Source: Tessaracoccus massiliensis (lineage in GTDB: Bacteria; Actinomycetota; Actinomycetes; Propionibacteriales; Propionibacteriaceae). From it: DNA of 64,000 nt. The stretch's first letter is position 1. Each line of letters starts with the position of its first letter. The translations under genes and the position numbers were made by a program. The stretch is taken from positions 62,001 to 126,000 of the forward strand of contig NZ_LN623543.1 in NCBI RefSeq assembly GCF_000826065.2, given 5' to 3'. This document shows positions 17,810-26,823 of this stretch, piece by piece. The notes beneath the pieces are model-generated. The model searched no databases. It saw only the letters and a list, made by a program, of their open reading frames with translations, and was not told the DNA's origin.

Positions 17810-19237
17810 GTGGCGAGAATCAACTTTGGTACAGGCGGATGGCGCGCGATCATCGGCGACGAATTCATCCGGAGTAACGTTCGACTGCTGTGCGGGGCAC
17901 TGGCACAGCGCATCAAGGAGGAGGGCGCCCAGGACAAGGGCATCGTGATCGGTTACGACCGGCGCTTCCTCTCCGATGTGGCGGCGCGGTGGGCCGCCGA
18001 GGTGTTCGCGGGTGAGGGCATCCGCACCCAGGTGATCAAGGTGGCGCAGGCGCCCACCCCGATGATCATGTGGACGGTCAAGGATCAGGACCTGCCCTAC
18101 GGCATGGCCATCACCGCGTCCCACAACCCCGCGCTCTACAACGGCATCAAGGTTTTCACGGCCGGCGGCAAGGACGCCGACGAGGAGATCACCCACGACG
18201 TCGAGGCCCGGATGACCGCCCTCGAGGGTGACGGGGAGGCAGAGATCGGCCACGTCGACTACGACAAGGCCCTCGAGACCGGTCAGGTCACGGAGATCAA
18301 CCCGTTCAACGGCTACATCGATTCGATCATCGCCCAGGTGGACATGCAGGCCATCAAGGACGCGAACCTCAAGATCGCGCTCGACCCGATGTTCGGAGTC
18401 TCGAAGACCTCCCTCCAGACCATCCTGATGACAGCGCGCGCAGATGTCGAGGTCATCCACGACCGGCACGACACGCTCTTCGGCGGCCGCATGCCGTCGC
18501 CCACCAACGCGACCCTGGACGCGCTGAAGCGCTACGTTCTGGACAACGACTGCGACCTGGGCATCGCCACCGACGGCGACGCGGACCGCATCGGCGTCAT
18601 CGACGACAAGGGCAACTTCCTCCACCCCAACCAGTTGCTGGTGATCCTCTACTACTACCTGCTCAAGTACAAGGGCTGGAAGGGCGCCGTCGTGCGCAAC
18701 GTGGCCACCACCTCCCTGCTCGACGACGTGGCCAAGCAGTTCGGCGAGGAGTGCTACGAGGTCCCGGTGGGCTTCAAATGGATCTCCGGCAAGATGCTGG
18801 AGACCGACGCCATCATCGGCGGCGAGTCCTCCGGCGGCCTGACCGTGCGCGGCCACATCTCCGGCAAGGACGGCATCTACGCCGCGGCCCTGCTGGTGGA
18901 GATGATCGCCGTCGTGGGCAAGCCCATGAGCCAGATCTACGAAGAGATCACCGGCCAGTTCGATCCCCACTACATGGCCGAGACCGATTTCACGTTCGCG
19001 CCCGAGCGCAAGCCCGAGATCCTCAACACCCTCATGGTGGAGAAGAAGCTGCCCGAGTTCACCGAGAAGGTCGTCGACGTGTCCTACCGCGACGGCGCCA
19101 AGGTGTACTTCGAGGACGGCTGGATCATCGCCCGCTTCTCCGGCACCGAGCCGCTGCTGCGCATCTTCTGCGAACTGCCGACGAAGGAGCGCGCCGAGGC
19201 CGCCTGCGAGGAGATGCGCGCCTTCCTCGGCCTCTGA
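17810..19237 (+). CDS. Phosphoglucomutase/phosphomannomutase family protein
   Basis: This 475-residue alpha-D-phosphohexomutase interconverts hexose 1- and 6-phosphates. It shows all four family motifs: the phosphoserine loop TASHNP near residue 104, the metal-binding loop DGDADR, the sugar loop GGESSGG and the phosphate loop SGTEPLLR. Its GTGGWRAIIGDEF start is typical of the glucose/mannose-type bacterial enzymes. The product would feed glycogen, nucleotide sugars or cell-wall polysaccharide. A -10-like TAGGGT (17798-17803) lies 6 bases before the GTG start and no Shine-Dalgarno is seen, so the mRNA is probably leaderless. Glucose- versus mannose-phosphate preference is not resolvable. Confidence 0.9.
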   Translation: MARINFGTGGWRAIIGDEFIRSNVRLLCGALAQRIKEEGAQDKGIVIGYDRRFLSDVAARWAAEVFAGEGIRTQVIKVAQAPTPMIMWTVKDQDLPYGMAITASHNPALYNGIKVFTAGGKDADEEITHDVEARMTALEGDGEAEIGHVDYDKALETGQVTEINPFNGYIDSIIAQVDMQAIKDANLKIALDPMFGVSKTSLQTILMTARADVEVIHDRHDTLFGGRMPSPTNATLDALKRYVLDNDCDLGIATDGDADRIGVIDDKGNFLHPNQLLVILYYYLLKYKGWKGAVVRNVATTSLLDDVAKQFGEECYEVPVGFKWISGKMLETDAIIGGESSGGLTVRGHISGKDGIYAAALLVEMIAVVGKPMSQIYEEITGQFDPHYMAETDFTFAPERKPEILNTLMVEKKLPEFTEKVVDVSYRDGAKVYFEDGWIIARFSGTEPLLRIFCELPTKERAEAACEEMRAFLGL

Positions 19238-19265
19238 TCGCCGCGAGGCTGCGCCTCAGACACAC

Positions 19266-19307
19266 AACACCGCAGGCCCCGGCGACCCATTCGCCGACGG
19301 CGGTGTT
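19266..19307. terminator. Bidirectional terminator hairpin between convergent genes
   Basis: AACACCGC (19266-19273) pairs with GCGGTGTT (19300-19307), and inside it GGCGA pairs with TCGCC around a CCCAT loop. A smaller GAGGC/GCCTC hairpin lies just upstream. The position between two convergent stops suits termination from both sides. Confidence 0.6.
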
Positions 19308-19342
19308 GGCCGCGCGGGACTCCGCGGGGGATGGCTCGCACA

Positions 19343-21313
19343 TCAGCCGTAGATCCGGCTGACCGTCGCCTCCCACGGCTGCATGACGGCACCGCGCGGC
19401 CCGCCGAGGACGGGCACGATCGTGCCCCGCACCCGAGGGCGCTTGCGCGGCTTGTCCGAGGTGTTGCATTCGATCAGGAAGCGCTGCGCGCCCAGCGTGC
19501 GCTGGAAGGCGAAGTAGTACTTCTTCTGCCGGTGCACCCAGCGCAGGTCCCCGAGGGTGAGTGCCCGGTACTTGCGGCGCAGTTTGATCAGGGCCCGGTG
19601 CCAGGAGTACACCGAATCCGGATCCGCCATCTGTTCCTCCGCCGAGAAGCCAGGGGTGGTGTCCGTGCCGGAGAGCCAGGCCGCCGCTTCGCTGAACCCG
19701 CCGTCGGGATTCCACCGCATGGGGACACGCGCATGGTCCCTGGACCCGGCCAGGATCTGGCGCCAGGCGTCGGCGGGGCTCATCCCGTTGGTCAGGAGTT
19801 CGGCGTGCCGGTTGATGGACTCCACGTCGCGCAGTTGCTCCACGTTCTCGAACGCGTGGTTGGTGGCGGCCAGCTCCTGGCCCTGGAACAGGAACGGCGT
19901 GCCGCGCAGCGTGAGCTGGATAGTGGCCAGCATCTTGCCGATCGCGGTGCGCACCGCCGGGTCCTTCTCCCGGCCGCCGCCGAACTTGGACAGCATGCGC
20001 GGATTGTCGTGGTTGTCGAGGAAGAGGGGGATCCAGTCGTTGGGCCCGGTCTTGCGGTCGTAGGCGCGGTAGAAATGCTTGAGGTACCACAGCTTGTACT
20101 TGTACGTGTCCCAGCGGGTCTGGCCAGGATTGTCCAGCACGTCGAAATTGAAGATGAGGTCCAGCTCGCCGCGGCCGTAGCCGCTGAGGAGGCGGCCCAA
20201 CTGCATGCCGATGCCGGGGGTTTCACCCACCATGAGGCCGATCATGTCGGGTGGCAGCGGATCGCCGAGCGACCCGTCGGGCATCCGCCGCAGGGGCGTC
20301 GACGACGGGGCCTCGCGCCGCGTGAAGCCGTCGCGTCGCAACCCGCGGAGGAACTCGTGCAGGCGCGGGCCGTAGAAGAAGTGCTCCACCCCCACGAAGC
20401 CCAGGATCTTGCCGATGAACGGGTGCCCGTCCGGCAGGCCGGGCTTCTTCGAGATGTAGTTGATCACGTCGAGGCGGAAGCCGTCGATGCCCTTGGCGAG
20501 CCACCAACTGACGATGTCGGCCACCTCGTCGCGGACCTTGGGGTTCTCCCAGTTGAGGTCCATCTGACCGTCGGCGAAGAGGTGCAGCGCCCAACGCTGC
20601 GCGTCGTCCATCCAGCCCCAGGCGGGGCCGGAGAAGAACGAGGTCCAGTTGTTCGGCGGGGTCTGGGGGTCTCCCTTCCGCAAGATGTAGTAGTCGCCGA
20701 ACTCGCCGTCGGGGTCGGCCATCGCCTGCTGGAACCATTCGTGCTGGTCCGAGGTGTGGTTGACCACAAGGTCGAGGATGATGCGCATGCCCCGCTGATG
20801 GCAGCCGGCGATGAGCTCCTCCACGTCGGCCATGGTGCCCATCTCGGTCATGATGTCGCGGTAGTCGCTGACGTCGTAGCCCATGTCCACGTTGGGGGAG
20901 GCGAAGATCGGGGAGAGCCACACGCAGTCGACGCCGAGTTCGGCCAGGTAGTCGAGCTTGCCGATGACGCCGCGGATGTCGCCCACGCCGTCGCCGTCGG
21001 AATCCGCGAAGGAGCGGGGGTAGACCTGGTAGACGACGGCCTCGCGCCACCACGGCGTCGGGTCGGGTGCGCGGCCCTCGAGGGGCCGGTCGTGTTCGCT
21101 GTTGACGAGATCGATGATCATGTCCACCAGGCCCGGCCCCGTCACGGGGCGCACGAGCTTGTCGATGGCGCCGAGCGGCAGCCAGGACAGTGTGTAGATG
21201 AGGCGACGCGGCATGCCCGTCTGGAGGAACAGCTTGTCGATGATGTCGCGGCCCACCGGAGTGCGGTAGAGGTCGTAGACCGTGCTTCGCTTACCCAGCA
21301 GCTTGAATGCCAT
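19343..21313 (-). CDS. GH13 alpha-glucosidase / oligo-1,6-glucosidase-like
   Basis: The 656-residue protein has a GH13 (beta/alpha)8 catalytic domain beginning near residue 88 (WWREAVVYQVYPRSFADSDGDG). Family regions are visible: DLVVNHTS, the nucleophile Asp in GFRLDVINYIS, the acid Glu in MVGETPG, and FLDNHDNPR. The motif set fits the alpha-glucosidase/oligo-1,6-glucosidase/trehalose-hydrolase subgroup. An unusual N-terminal extension of about 85 residues, unrelated to the catalytic domain, precedes it. No signal peptide is seen, so it should act in the cytoplasm on imported alpha-glucosides. It overlaps the upstream GPH symporter gene by 23 bases, consistent with uptake followed by hydrolysis. 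Confidence 0.85.
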   Translation of the reverse strand: MAFKLLGKRSTVYDLYRTPVGRDIIDKLFLQTGMPRRLIYTLSWLPLGAIDKLVRPVTGPGLVDMIIDLVNSEHDRPLEGRAPDPTPWWREAVVYQVYPRSFADSDGDGVGDIRGVIGKLDYLAELGVDCVWLSPIFASPNVDMGYDVSDYRDIMTEMGTMADVEELIAGCHQRGMRIILDLVVNHTSDQHEWFQQAMADPDGEFGDYYILRKGDPQTPPNNWTSFFSGPAWGWMDDAQRWALHLFADGQMDLNWENPKVRDEVADIVSWWLAKGIDGFRLDVINYISKKPGLPDGHPFIGKILGFVGVEHFFYGPRLHEFLRGLRRDGFTRREAPSSTPLRRMPDGSLGDPLPPDMIGLMVGETPGIGMQLGRLLSGYGRGELDLIFNFDVLDNPGQTRWDTYKYKLWYLKHFYRAYDRKTGPNDWIPLFLDNHDNPRMLSKFGGGREKDPAVRTAIGKMLATIQLTLRGTPFLFQGQELAATNHAFENVEQLRDVESINRHAELLTNGMSPADAWRQILAGSRDHARVPMRWNPDGGFSEAAAWLSGTDTTPGFSAEEQMADPDSVYSWHRALIKLRRKYRALTLGDLRWVHRQKKYYFAFQRTLGAQRFLIECNTSDKPRKRPRVRGTIVPVLGGPRGAVMQPWEATVSRIYG

Positions 21314-22649
21314 GTCTCCCCTTCAGGTCGCTGATGACGCGAGCGTAGAACTCCTCGTCAAGCCGGTATCTGGCCCGCAGGACGAGGTAGCTCAGCGTCA
21401 TCAGCACCATTGGTAGCACCATCATGGCCATCCGCAGGGTGAAAGCCCCACTTTCGGAAACATCGTCGGCGGTGACAGCCACGTCGATGCCCGACGCGAT
21501 CACGGTGGCGCCCACCACCCCGCTGGCGACGGCGTTGCTGAGCTTGTAGATAAACGGTTGCAGCGAGAAGGTCACCGATTCGTTGCGCCGGCCCAGTTTC
21601 CAGTGGCCGTACTCGACAGAGTCGGCGATGAACATCACCATCAGCAGTTGCATGGCGCCCTGGCCGCTGAACAGGAACACGCCCGCGACCGCCACCAGTA
21701 CCAGGGAGGTGCCGGAGAAGAGGAAGAAGACGTAACCCACCAGGCACGCCACGGTGGCGACGAGGTGGATCTGGCGCCGCGTGAGCACCTTCGAGACCAG
21801 GGGGAAGCAGGCGAGCGCGGCGATCTGCGTGACGCCGAGGATGGCCGCGAAGATCGGGTAGGCGCCCTCGTCGCCGAAGATGTACTTGAAGTAGTGGAGG
21901 CCGAATGACGTGGTGATGATGTAAGCGCTCATGTACAGCACCATCGCGACCGCGACCCACATGAGTTGATCGTTGCGGACGATGACGTGGAACAGTTCCC
22001 GCAGCGGGGTCGCCTCCGGTTTGACCGTGACCTTTTCGCGGGTGAGCACCAGGGTCAGCACCTGGAACGCCAGCATGATCACCACGAGCGCGGCGGCGAG
22101 CAGGAACCAGGCCGTGCGTGCCGATCCGGTCACGCCCTCCAGCCAGTGCGTGATGGGCACGAGCCCCACCGCCATCGAGAACAGGCCGATGTTGGCGCAG
22201 ATCCGGGCCACCACGCCGATGCGTTCGCGTTCCTTCTGGTCGATCGTCAGGGAGGGCAGCATCGACCAGTAGGCGATGTCGTTGATGGTGTAGGCGATCT
22301 CCCACACCAGGTACAGGACGGTGAACAGGATGACGTAGCCCCAGCCGTCGACCCCGAGGTCGAAGAACAGCACCAGGGTGGCGATGCCCCACAGCAGCCC
22401 GCCCCAGAAGATCCACGGCTTGAACTTCCCGTAACGGGTGTGGGTGTTGTCGACCACCACCCCCATCACCGGATCGTTGACCGCGTCGAAGACGCGCATG
22501 ACCACCAGGATGATCGTGATCGCGCCCAGTTGGGCCCCGGTGACGTTGAGCACATCGGTGAGGTAGAACATCAGGTACATCGACACCAGCGCCCCGACCA
22601 TGTCGCGGCCGAGGGTGCCCAGGCCGAAGCCCCACCGTGTGCGCAGCAT
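21291..22649 (-). CDS. GPH-family (MelB-like) sugar:cation symporter
   Basis: This 452-residue protein has twelve predicted membrane helices and belongs to the glycoside-pentoside-hexuronide family of the MFS. Evidence is the N-terminal helix (GTLGRDMVGALVSMYLMFYLTDV), the loop FDAVNDPVMGVVVDNTHTRYGKFKPWI, which carries the family's conserved D/N cation residues and the RYGKF(R/K)P motif, and YTINDIAYWSM further on. It would import a glucoside with Na+ or H+. The ATG at 22649 starts one base after the AAA ATPase stop; a longer frame exists upstream but recodes that gene. It overlaps the GH13 gene downstream. Confidence 0.85.
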   Translation of the reverse strand: MLRTRWGFGLGTLGRDMVGALVSMYLMFYLTDVLNVTGAQLGAITIILVVMRVFDAVNDPVMGVVVDNTHTRYGKFKPWIFWGGLLWGIATLVLFFDLGVDGWGYVILFTVLYLVWEIAYTINDIAYWSMLPSLTIDQKERERIGVVARICANIGLFSMAVGLVPITHWLEGVTGSARTAWFLLAAALVVIMLAFQVLTLVLTREKVTVKPEATPLRELFHVIVRNDQLMWVAVAMVLYMSAYIITTSFGLHYFKYIFGDEGAYPIFAAILGVTQIAALACFPLVSKVLTRRQIHLVATVACLVGYVFFLFSGTSLVLVAVAGVFLFSGQGAMQLLMVMFIADSVEYGHWKLGRRNESVTFSLQPFIYKLSNAVASGVVGATVIASGIDVAVTADDVSESGAFTLRMAMMVLPMVLMTLSYLVLRARYRLDEEFYARVISDLKGRHGIQAAG

Positions 22650-22650
22650 G

Positions 22651-24084
22651 TCAGTACATCGGATGGTAGGCGCCGGTGCCGATCTCGCCCTCGGTGTCCC
22701 CGTCGGGCTCAAAGTCGTCGAAGTGACCGCCGGGATGGAGGGTGCGGTTGAGGGTGTTCTGATCGGCCAGGAGCGATTCCATCGCCTCGCGCAGGTGGCC
22801 GTCGGTGGGCTCCTCATCCTGTTCCGCCGCCAACAGCACGGAGCGGCGCATGAGTTCCTTGAAGAACGACGCGGTGAGGTGGTCGCTGCGGGCCGCCATC
22901 TCGTCGAGCACCTCGTCGGAATAGCCGACCGACCCGCAGTACAGAGCCAACAGTCGCCGGCGGGCCTCCTCGTCGGGCACGGGGATCTCGACGGCGAGGT
23001 CGACGCGGCCGGGGCGCTGCGTGAGCGCCTCCTCCAGGACGTCGACCCGGTTGGTGGTCAGCAGGAAGGCCACGTCGGCGTCGGCGTCCAGGCCGTCGAG
23101 GGCGTCGAGCACCTCGAACAGCAGCGGGTTGCCGGTGGGTGACAGGTCGCGGTTCATCGCCACCAGGTCGCAGTCCTCCAACACGACGATGGACGGCTGC
23201 AGGTGGCGGGCAATGGCCGCTGCCTGCCCGATGAACTGCAGCGTCTGGCCGGAGAGGAGGATCACGGTGTGCTCCGGCGTGGTGCTGATGAGGTGGCGGA
23301 TGGTGTGGGTCTTTCCGGTGCCTGGCGGGCCGTAGAGCAGCACGCCGCGTTTGAGGTGCTGTCCGTGGCGGCGCAGCGTCTCGGAGTGCGCGGCGATGCC
23401 GCTGATGTGTCCGGTGATGCGCTCGAGCACGCCCGGCGGCAGGATCACGTCCTCGGCCGGCAGATCCGGGCGCGCGATGAAGCGGAAGCCGTCGCCCTCG
23501 GCCTCGTAACCCACCATCTCGAGGCTCAGCACCTTGCCGCGGAGCAGCGACAGTTCGGTGCCCAGCGTGGTGGCGCGTTCCAGCAGTGCGTTGGCCACGT
23601 CGGGATCGGGGCACAGCACCTCGATGACGCCGGTGCCGTTGCCGTGCATCTGGGACGCCCTGCGCTGCAGGACCGCCACGGGCTGGCCCTCGAAGGTGAA
23701 CAGCCGGATGCCGAGCGACATGACCCGGCGGGTCTCGGTGGGCCCGACTGCGACGTTGGTCCAGTCGACCTGGCCTGTGCTGAGCCGCGCCCAGTTGCTG
23801 CTGACCATGTCGGCCAGGGACATGTGGTGGCGCTGGTCGCCGCCGATTCCCAGCAGTTCAGCATCGGGCCCGGCGAGATTCTCCAGGGCCACGTCGTAGT
23901 CGGCGAAGCGGTAGGGCACCACTTCCTTGCTGACGGCCGCCACCTGCGCGGGCACGATGCCGAGATGATCCTTCAACGCGTCGACGAGGTAGGGACCCTC
24001 GCCGCTGTTGTTCAACTGCGAGGCCGCCTCCGCGACCTTGTGGAACTGCTGCAGGAAGGTGCGGAGCTCAATATCGAGTGTCAT
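22651..24084 (-). CDS. BCS1/Cdc48-like AAA ATPase
   Basis: The 477-residue protein has an N-terminal domain of about 240 residues with no recognisable family, then one AAA module: Walker A YGPPGTGKTHT, a Walker B of the ED form (VVLEDCDLV, as in BCS1-type proteins), sensor 1 TTN, and arginine finger QRPGRVD. The C-terminus is acidic (FDDFEPDGDTEGE). AAA proteins of this kind remodel or unfold protein partners as hexamers; the partner is unknown. It lies first in a run with the sugar symporter (1-base gap) and GH13 glucosidase, an unusual association. A -10-like TACCGT (24097 to 24092) is 7 bases before the ATG, suggesting a promoter here. Confidence 0.8.
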   Translation of the reverse strand: MTLDIELRTFLQQFHKVAEAASQLNNSGEGPYLVDALKDHLGIVPAQVAAVSKEVVPYRFADYDVALENLAGPDAELLGIGGDQRHHMSLADMVSSNWARLSTGQVDWTNVAVGPTETRRVMSLGIRLFTFEGQPVAVLQRRASQMHGNGTGVIEVLCPDPDVANALLERATTLGTELSLLRGKVLSLEMVGYEAEGDGFRFIARPDLPAEDVILPPGVLERITGHISGIAAHSETLRRHGQHLKRGVLLYGPPGTGKTHTIRHLISTTPEHTVILLSGQTLQFIGQAAAIARHLQPSIVVLEDCDLVAMNRDLSPTGNPLLFEVLDALDGLDADADVAFLLTTNRVDVLEEALTQRPGRVDLAVEIPVPDEEARRRLLALYCGSVGYSDEVLDEMAARSDHLTASFFKELMRRSVLLAAEQDEEPTDGHLREAMESLLADQNTLNRTLHPGGHFDDFEPDGDTEGEIGTGAYHPMY

Positions 24085-24112
24085 GCACCCAACGGTAGGC
24101 GCGTCGGCGCGC

Positions 24113-24907
24113 TCATGGGTGGGTCAACGTGACGATCGAGACCGAAGTCGTACACGATGTCAGCTCGGCGACCTCCGACGGTAGGGCGTGGAAGGCGTTG
24201 GGTCCCATCGCGATGAGGTCTGACGCCTGTTCCCGGTCCAGGCCGATCTGGTACTCCTCGGTCCAGACGCTGGAGTGCCAGCCAGGGAAGGCGCCGATGA
24301 TGCTCTCGACCTTGTCGGCGGCCACGTCGAGCAGATCGTGGCGCTCTCGGAGTTCTTTGAGGTGGCAGGAGGTGGGCACGGCCACCACGAGCGTGCCGCG
24401 CGGCTGGAGGATGCGCGCGAACTCCTGCGCGTTGCGGGGGGCGAAGACGCACATCACGGCATCCGCGGCTCCATCCCGGATGGGGAGTCCTGCCCACGTG
24501 TCGGCCACGATCGCGCCGGCCCGACGGTGGGCGCGCGCGGCCCGTTTCCCTGCGGCCACGGACACGTCGGTGGCCAGGCCGCGGGCGCCGGGCAGTTCGT
24601 CGAGGACGTGGGCGAGGTAGTAACCAGTCCCGGCGCCCACGTCGACGATCCGGGTGCGCCCCCGCACGGCGTCGACGATGGCGTCGGCCACCTGGTCGTA
24701 GAAGCCGTGCGAGAGGAAACGTGCGCGGGCATCCAGCATGGCGGCGGTGTCGGCGTTCTTGGGCGGGGCATGGCCGAGAAGGTTGACGTAGCCCTGCTTG
24801 GCGATGTCGTAGGAGTGACCGTCAGGGCAGATCATGGCCCTGGAGGCCTCGGTGAGGTCCTGCCCGCAGACGAGGCAGGTCAGCCAGCCGTCGAGCATGG
24901 CGGTCAC
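24113..24907 (-). CDS. 23S rRNA (guanine-N1) methyltransferase, RlmA family
   Basis: The 264-residue protein begins with the RlmA zinc finger: CLVCGQ followed by CPDGHSYD, then QGYVNLL. A class I SAM-binding domain follows (VDVGAGTGYYLAHVL, and DAVMCVFAPRNAQEFARIL). RlmA enzymes methylate G745 or G748 in hairpin 35 of 23S rRNA near the exit tunnel; the second type (TlrB) affects tylosin sensitivity. Type I versus II cannot be assigned from motifs. GTG 24907 overlaps the SURF1 stop (GTGA); ATG 24898 is an alternative start. It is the last gene of the DUF3099-SURF1-rlmA run. Confidence 0.85.
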   Translation of the reverse strand: MTAMLDGWLTCLVCGQDLTEASRAMICPDGHSYDIAKQGYVNLLGHAPPKNADTAAMLDARARFLSHGFYDQVADAIVDAVRGRTRIVDVGAGTGYYLAHVLDELPGARGLATDVSVAAGKRAARAHRRAGAIVADTWAGLPIRDGAADAVMCVFAPRNAQEFARILQPRGTLVVAVPTSCHLKELRERHDLLDVAADKVESIIGAFPGWHSSVWTEEYQIGLDREQASDLIAMGPNAFHALPSEVAELTSCTTSVSIVTLTHP

Positions 24908-25728
24908 TGGTCGGAACTTCGGGTGGTCGCGTCCGCTTCAGGGGTGTCGACACGCCCGCGCTCCCTCGTTCCCCGGGAGGCGGCCGGCTCAACCAGCGTG
25001 CTCTTCTTCTTGGCCTTCTTCCGGTCGCGGATGTCCCCGCGGATCAGCACGCCCAAGCCGACGACGCCGATGATCGTGAAGGCGAACCACTGCAGGGCGT
25101 AGGAGAAGTGGTTGCCCTCATCCAGCGGGGGGCGGCCGAGCGAGGTCAACTCCTCGCTGTCGGCCGGGGTGGACTCGAGGACGGAGACGTAGCCGTTGAC
25201 CAGATCCAGTCCCGTCGCGCCGCTGAGGACATCCGAGTTGATGAGCCGCAACTGCCCCTCGTGCGGGGTCATGGCGTTCTCATCGCCGCGCTGGTTGCGC
25301 TGCACGAAGCCGGTGATCGACACGGTGCCCGACGGGGTGGGCGGCAACTCGGAGGTGGGGGCCGCGCCCTGCCTGGGGATGAAGCCGCGGTTGACCAGCA
25401 GGTGCTCGCCCTGGTCGGTGCGCATCACGGCGAGCACCTCCGAGCCGTAGGCGCCGTCGAGGGAGCGGTAGCGTACTTGGAACTGGTCAGGCAGGTATTC
25501 GCCGGTGGCTGAGACGCGGTACCACTGGTCCTCGTCCCCGATCTCGCCGTTCATCAGCTCCTGATAGGGGCGTACCGCCTCGGACTCGTGCGCGACGACG
25601 GTGGCGTTGCGCTCGCGGCGCTGCTCCAGGCGATCCAGCTGCCAGCGTCCCAACAGCACGAACGTGACAGCGAGCAACACTCCCAGCAGCACGATGGCGA
25701 CGTAGCGGATGATCTGCTTGCGGGTCAC
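24904..25728 (-). CDS. SURF1-family protein
   Basis: The 274-residue protein has the SURF1 layout: an N-terminal membrane helix (VAIVLLGVLLAVTFVLLGRWQLDRLEQR), an extracytoplasmic domain with VRYRSLDGAYGSEVLAVMRTDQGEHLLVNRGFIPR, and a second helix near the C-terminus (HFSYALQWFAFTIIGVVGLGVLI). SURF1 proteins assist cytochrome c oxidase assembly, probably in haem a insertion. The C-terminal tail is basic and disordered. The GTG start at 25728 forms a GTGA overlap with the DUF3099 stop. A much longer open frame upstream is antisense to fabG/fabI and not coding. Confidence 0.88.
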   Translation of the reverse strand: MTRKQIIRYVAIVLLGVLLAVTFVLLGRWQLDRLEQRRERNATVVAHESEAVRPYQELMNGEIGDEDQWYRVSATGEYLPDQFQVRYRSLDGAYGSEVLAVMRTDQGEHLLVNRGFIPRQGAAPTSELPPTPSGTVSITGFVQRNQRGDENAMTPHEGQLRLINSDVLSGATGLDLVNGYVSVLESTPADSEELTSLGRPPLDEGNHFSYALQWFAFTIIGVVGLGVLIRGDIRDRKKAKKKSTLVEPAASRGTRERGRVDTPEADATTRSSDQ

Positions 25729-26045
25729 GTCTCGTCCTCCTCGAGGGATCCGGTGAGGACCTCCCCGGTGGTCAGCGCCATGGCGTCGGTGGGTTCCGCA
25801 TCGGTGGTGGCGGTGGGTGGCGGGCGGTGGTCCATGTTGGTGGCCAGCGTGACGGCCACGAGCGCGAGGATACAGGCCAGCAGCAGGGTGACCGCCTTCC
25901 ACCATCCCGGCACGATCAGGAACGCGACGAACAGCGCGGTGCGTACGCCCATGGTGAGGATGTAGCGCTTCTGCCGCTCCTCCAGATCGAGACTGCGGCT
26001 GCGGGCCGCGTTGGTGATCACCAATGCGTCCTTCGTCTTGGCCAT
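25725..26045 (-). CDS. DUF3099-type small membrane protein
   Basis: This protein of 106 residues starts MAKTKDALVITNAARSRSLDLEERQKRYILTMGVR, the DUF3099 head, followed by two hydrophobic helices (TALFVAFLIVPGWWKAVTLLLACILALVAVTLA) and a Thr/Glu-rich tail. Function is unknown; in actinobacteria such genes lie near SURF1, as here. The start is set by conservation and by -10-like TATGCT 6 bases upstream (26057 to 26052). The 33 in-frame codons further upstream would run over that promoter. Confidence 0.78.
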   Translation of the reverse strand: MAKTKDALVITNAARSRSLDLEERQKRYILTMGVRTALFVAFLIVPGWWKAVTLLLACILALVAVTLATNMDHRPPPTATTDAEPTDAMALTTGEVLTGSLEEDET

Positions 26046-26051
26046 GGGCCG

Positions 26052-26085
26052 AGCATAGTCCCGTGGCCGGAGGGTGAGGTAGGTT
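26052..26085. promoter_or_regulatory. Divergent promoter region (DUF3099 / fabG)
   Basis: The minus-strand hexamer TATGCT (26057 to 26052) lies 6 bases before the DUF3099 ATG. The plus-strand hexamer TAGGTT (26080-26085) lies 6 bases before the fabG GTG. Neither gene has a Shine-Dalgarno, so both messages are predicted leaderless. Confidence 0.45.
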
Positions 26086-26091
26086 GCTCCC

Positions 26092-26808
26092 GTGGTTGAA
26101 GAACAGGGACGAGTTGTACTGATCACCGGCGGGTCGAAGGGCATCGGCCGGGCGATGGCCGAGGCCTTCCGTGACGCCGGTTACCGCGTCGCTGCGACGT
26201 ACCGCTCCGGCGGGGTGCCGGAGGGGGTGTTCGGCGTGACGTGCGACATCACGGATCAGGGCCAGGTGGATCAGGCCTTCGACCAGATCGAAGCCGAACT
26301 CGGCCCCGTCGAGATCGTGGTCGCCAACGCCGGCGTGACCAGGGACACACTGCTGATGCGGATGAGCGACGACGACTGGAATTCCGTCATCGACACGAAC
26401 CTCACCGGGACCTTCCGCGTCGTGCGCCGCGCGTCCAAGAAGATGACCCGCGCGCGCTTCGGCCGCGTGATCCTCGTGTCTTCCGTGGTGGCGCTCCTGG
26501 GTTCGCCCGGCCAGCTCAACTACGCCTCCTCCAAGGCCGCGCTCGTCGGCATGGCCCGCAGCCTCACCCGCGAACTCGGCACCCGCAACGTCACCGCCAA
26601 CGTGATCGCGCCCGGCTTCATCGACACCGACATGACCGCGGTGCTCAGCGAGGACGTGATCGCCGATTACAACAAGCGCATCCCCGCCGGCCGGCTCGGT
26701 AGCGTCGACGACGTGGCGCAGGCCGCGTTGTTCCTCGCCTCCGATCAGGCGGGCTACATCTCCGGTGCCGTGCTGCCCGTTGACGGCGGCCTCGGCATGG
26801 GCCACTGA
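26092..26808 (+). CDS. fabG: 3-oxoacyl-ACP reductase, MabA-like
   Basis: FabG reduces 3-oxoacyl-ACP with NADPH in fatty acid elongation. The 238-residue SDR protein has the cofactor motif TGGSKGIG, NAGV (NNAG variant), catalytic Ser in VSSVVALLG, Tyr-x3-Lys in YASSKAAL, and a C-terminal SGAVLPVDGGLGMGH. It is followed 15 bases later by the enoyl reductase gene, the order known as mabA-inhA in mycobacteria. The GTG start has TAGGTT 6 bases upstream. Confidence 0.93.
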   Translation: MVEEQGRVVLITGGSKGIGRAMAEAFRDAGYRVAATYRSGGVPEGVFGVTCDITDQGQVDQAFDQIEAELGPVEIVVANAGVTRDTLLMRMSDDDWNSVIDTNLTGTFRVVRRASKKMTRARFGRVILVSSVVALLGSPGQLNYASSKAALVGMARSLTRELGTRNVTANVIAPGFIDTDMTAVLSEDVIADYNKRIPAGRLGSVDDVAQAALFLASDQAGYISGAVLPVDGGLGMGH

Positions 26809-26823
26809 GTTAGGACTGAATCC

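Noticed and set aside
21291-22817. A longer symporter starting upstream of 22649
   Set aside because: The 56 additional residues are Pro/Ser/Thr/Arg-rich and overlap the end of the AAA ATPase gene; the family N-terminus begins at ATG 22649.
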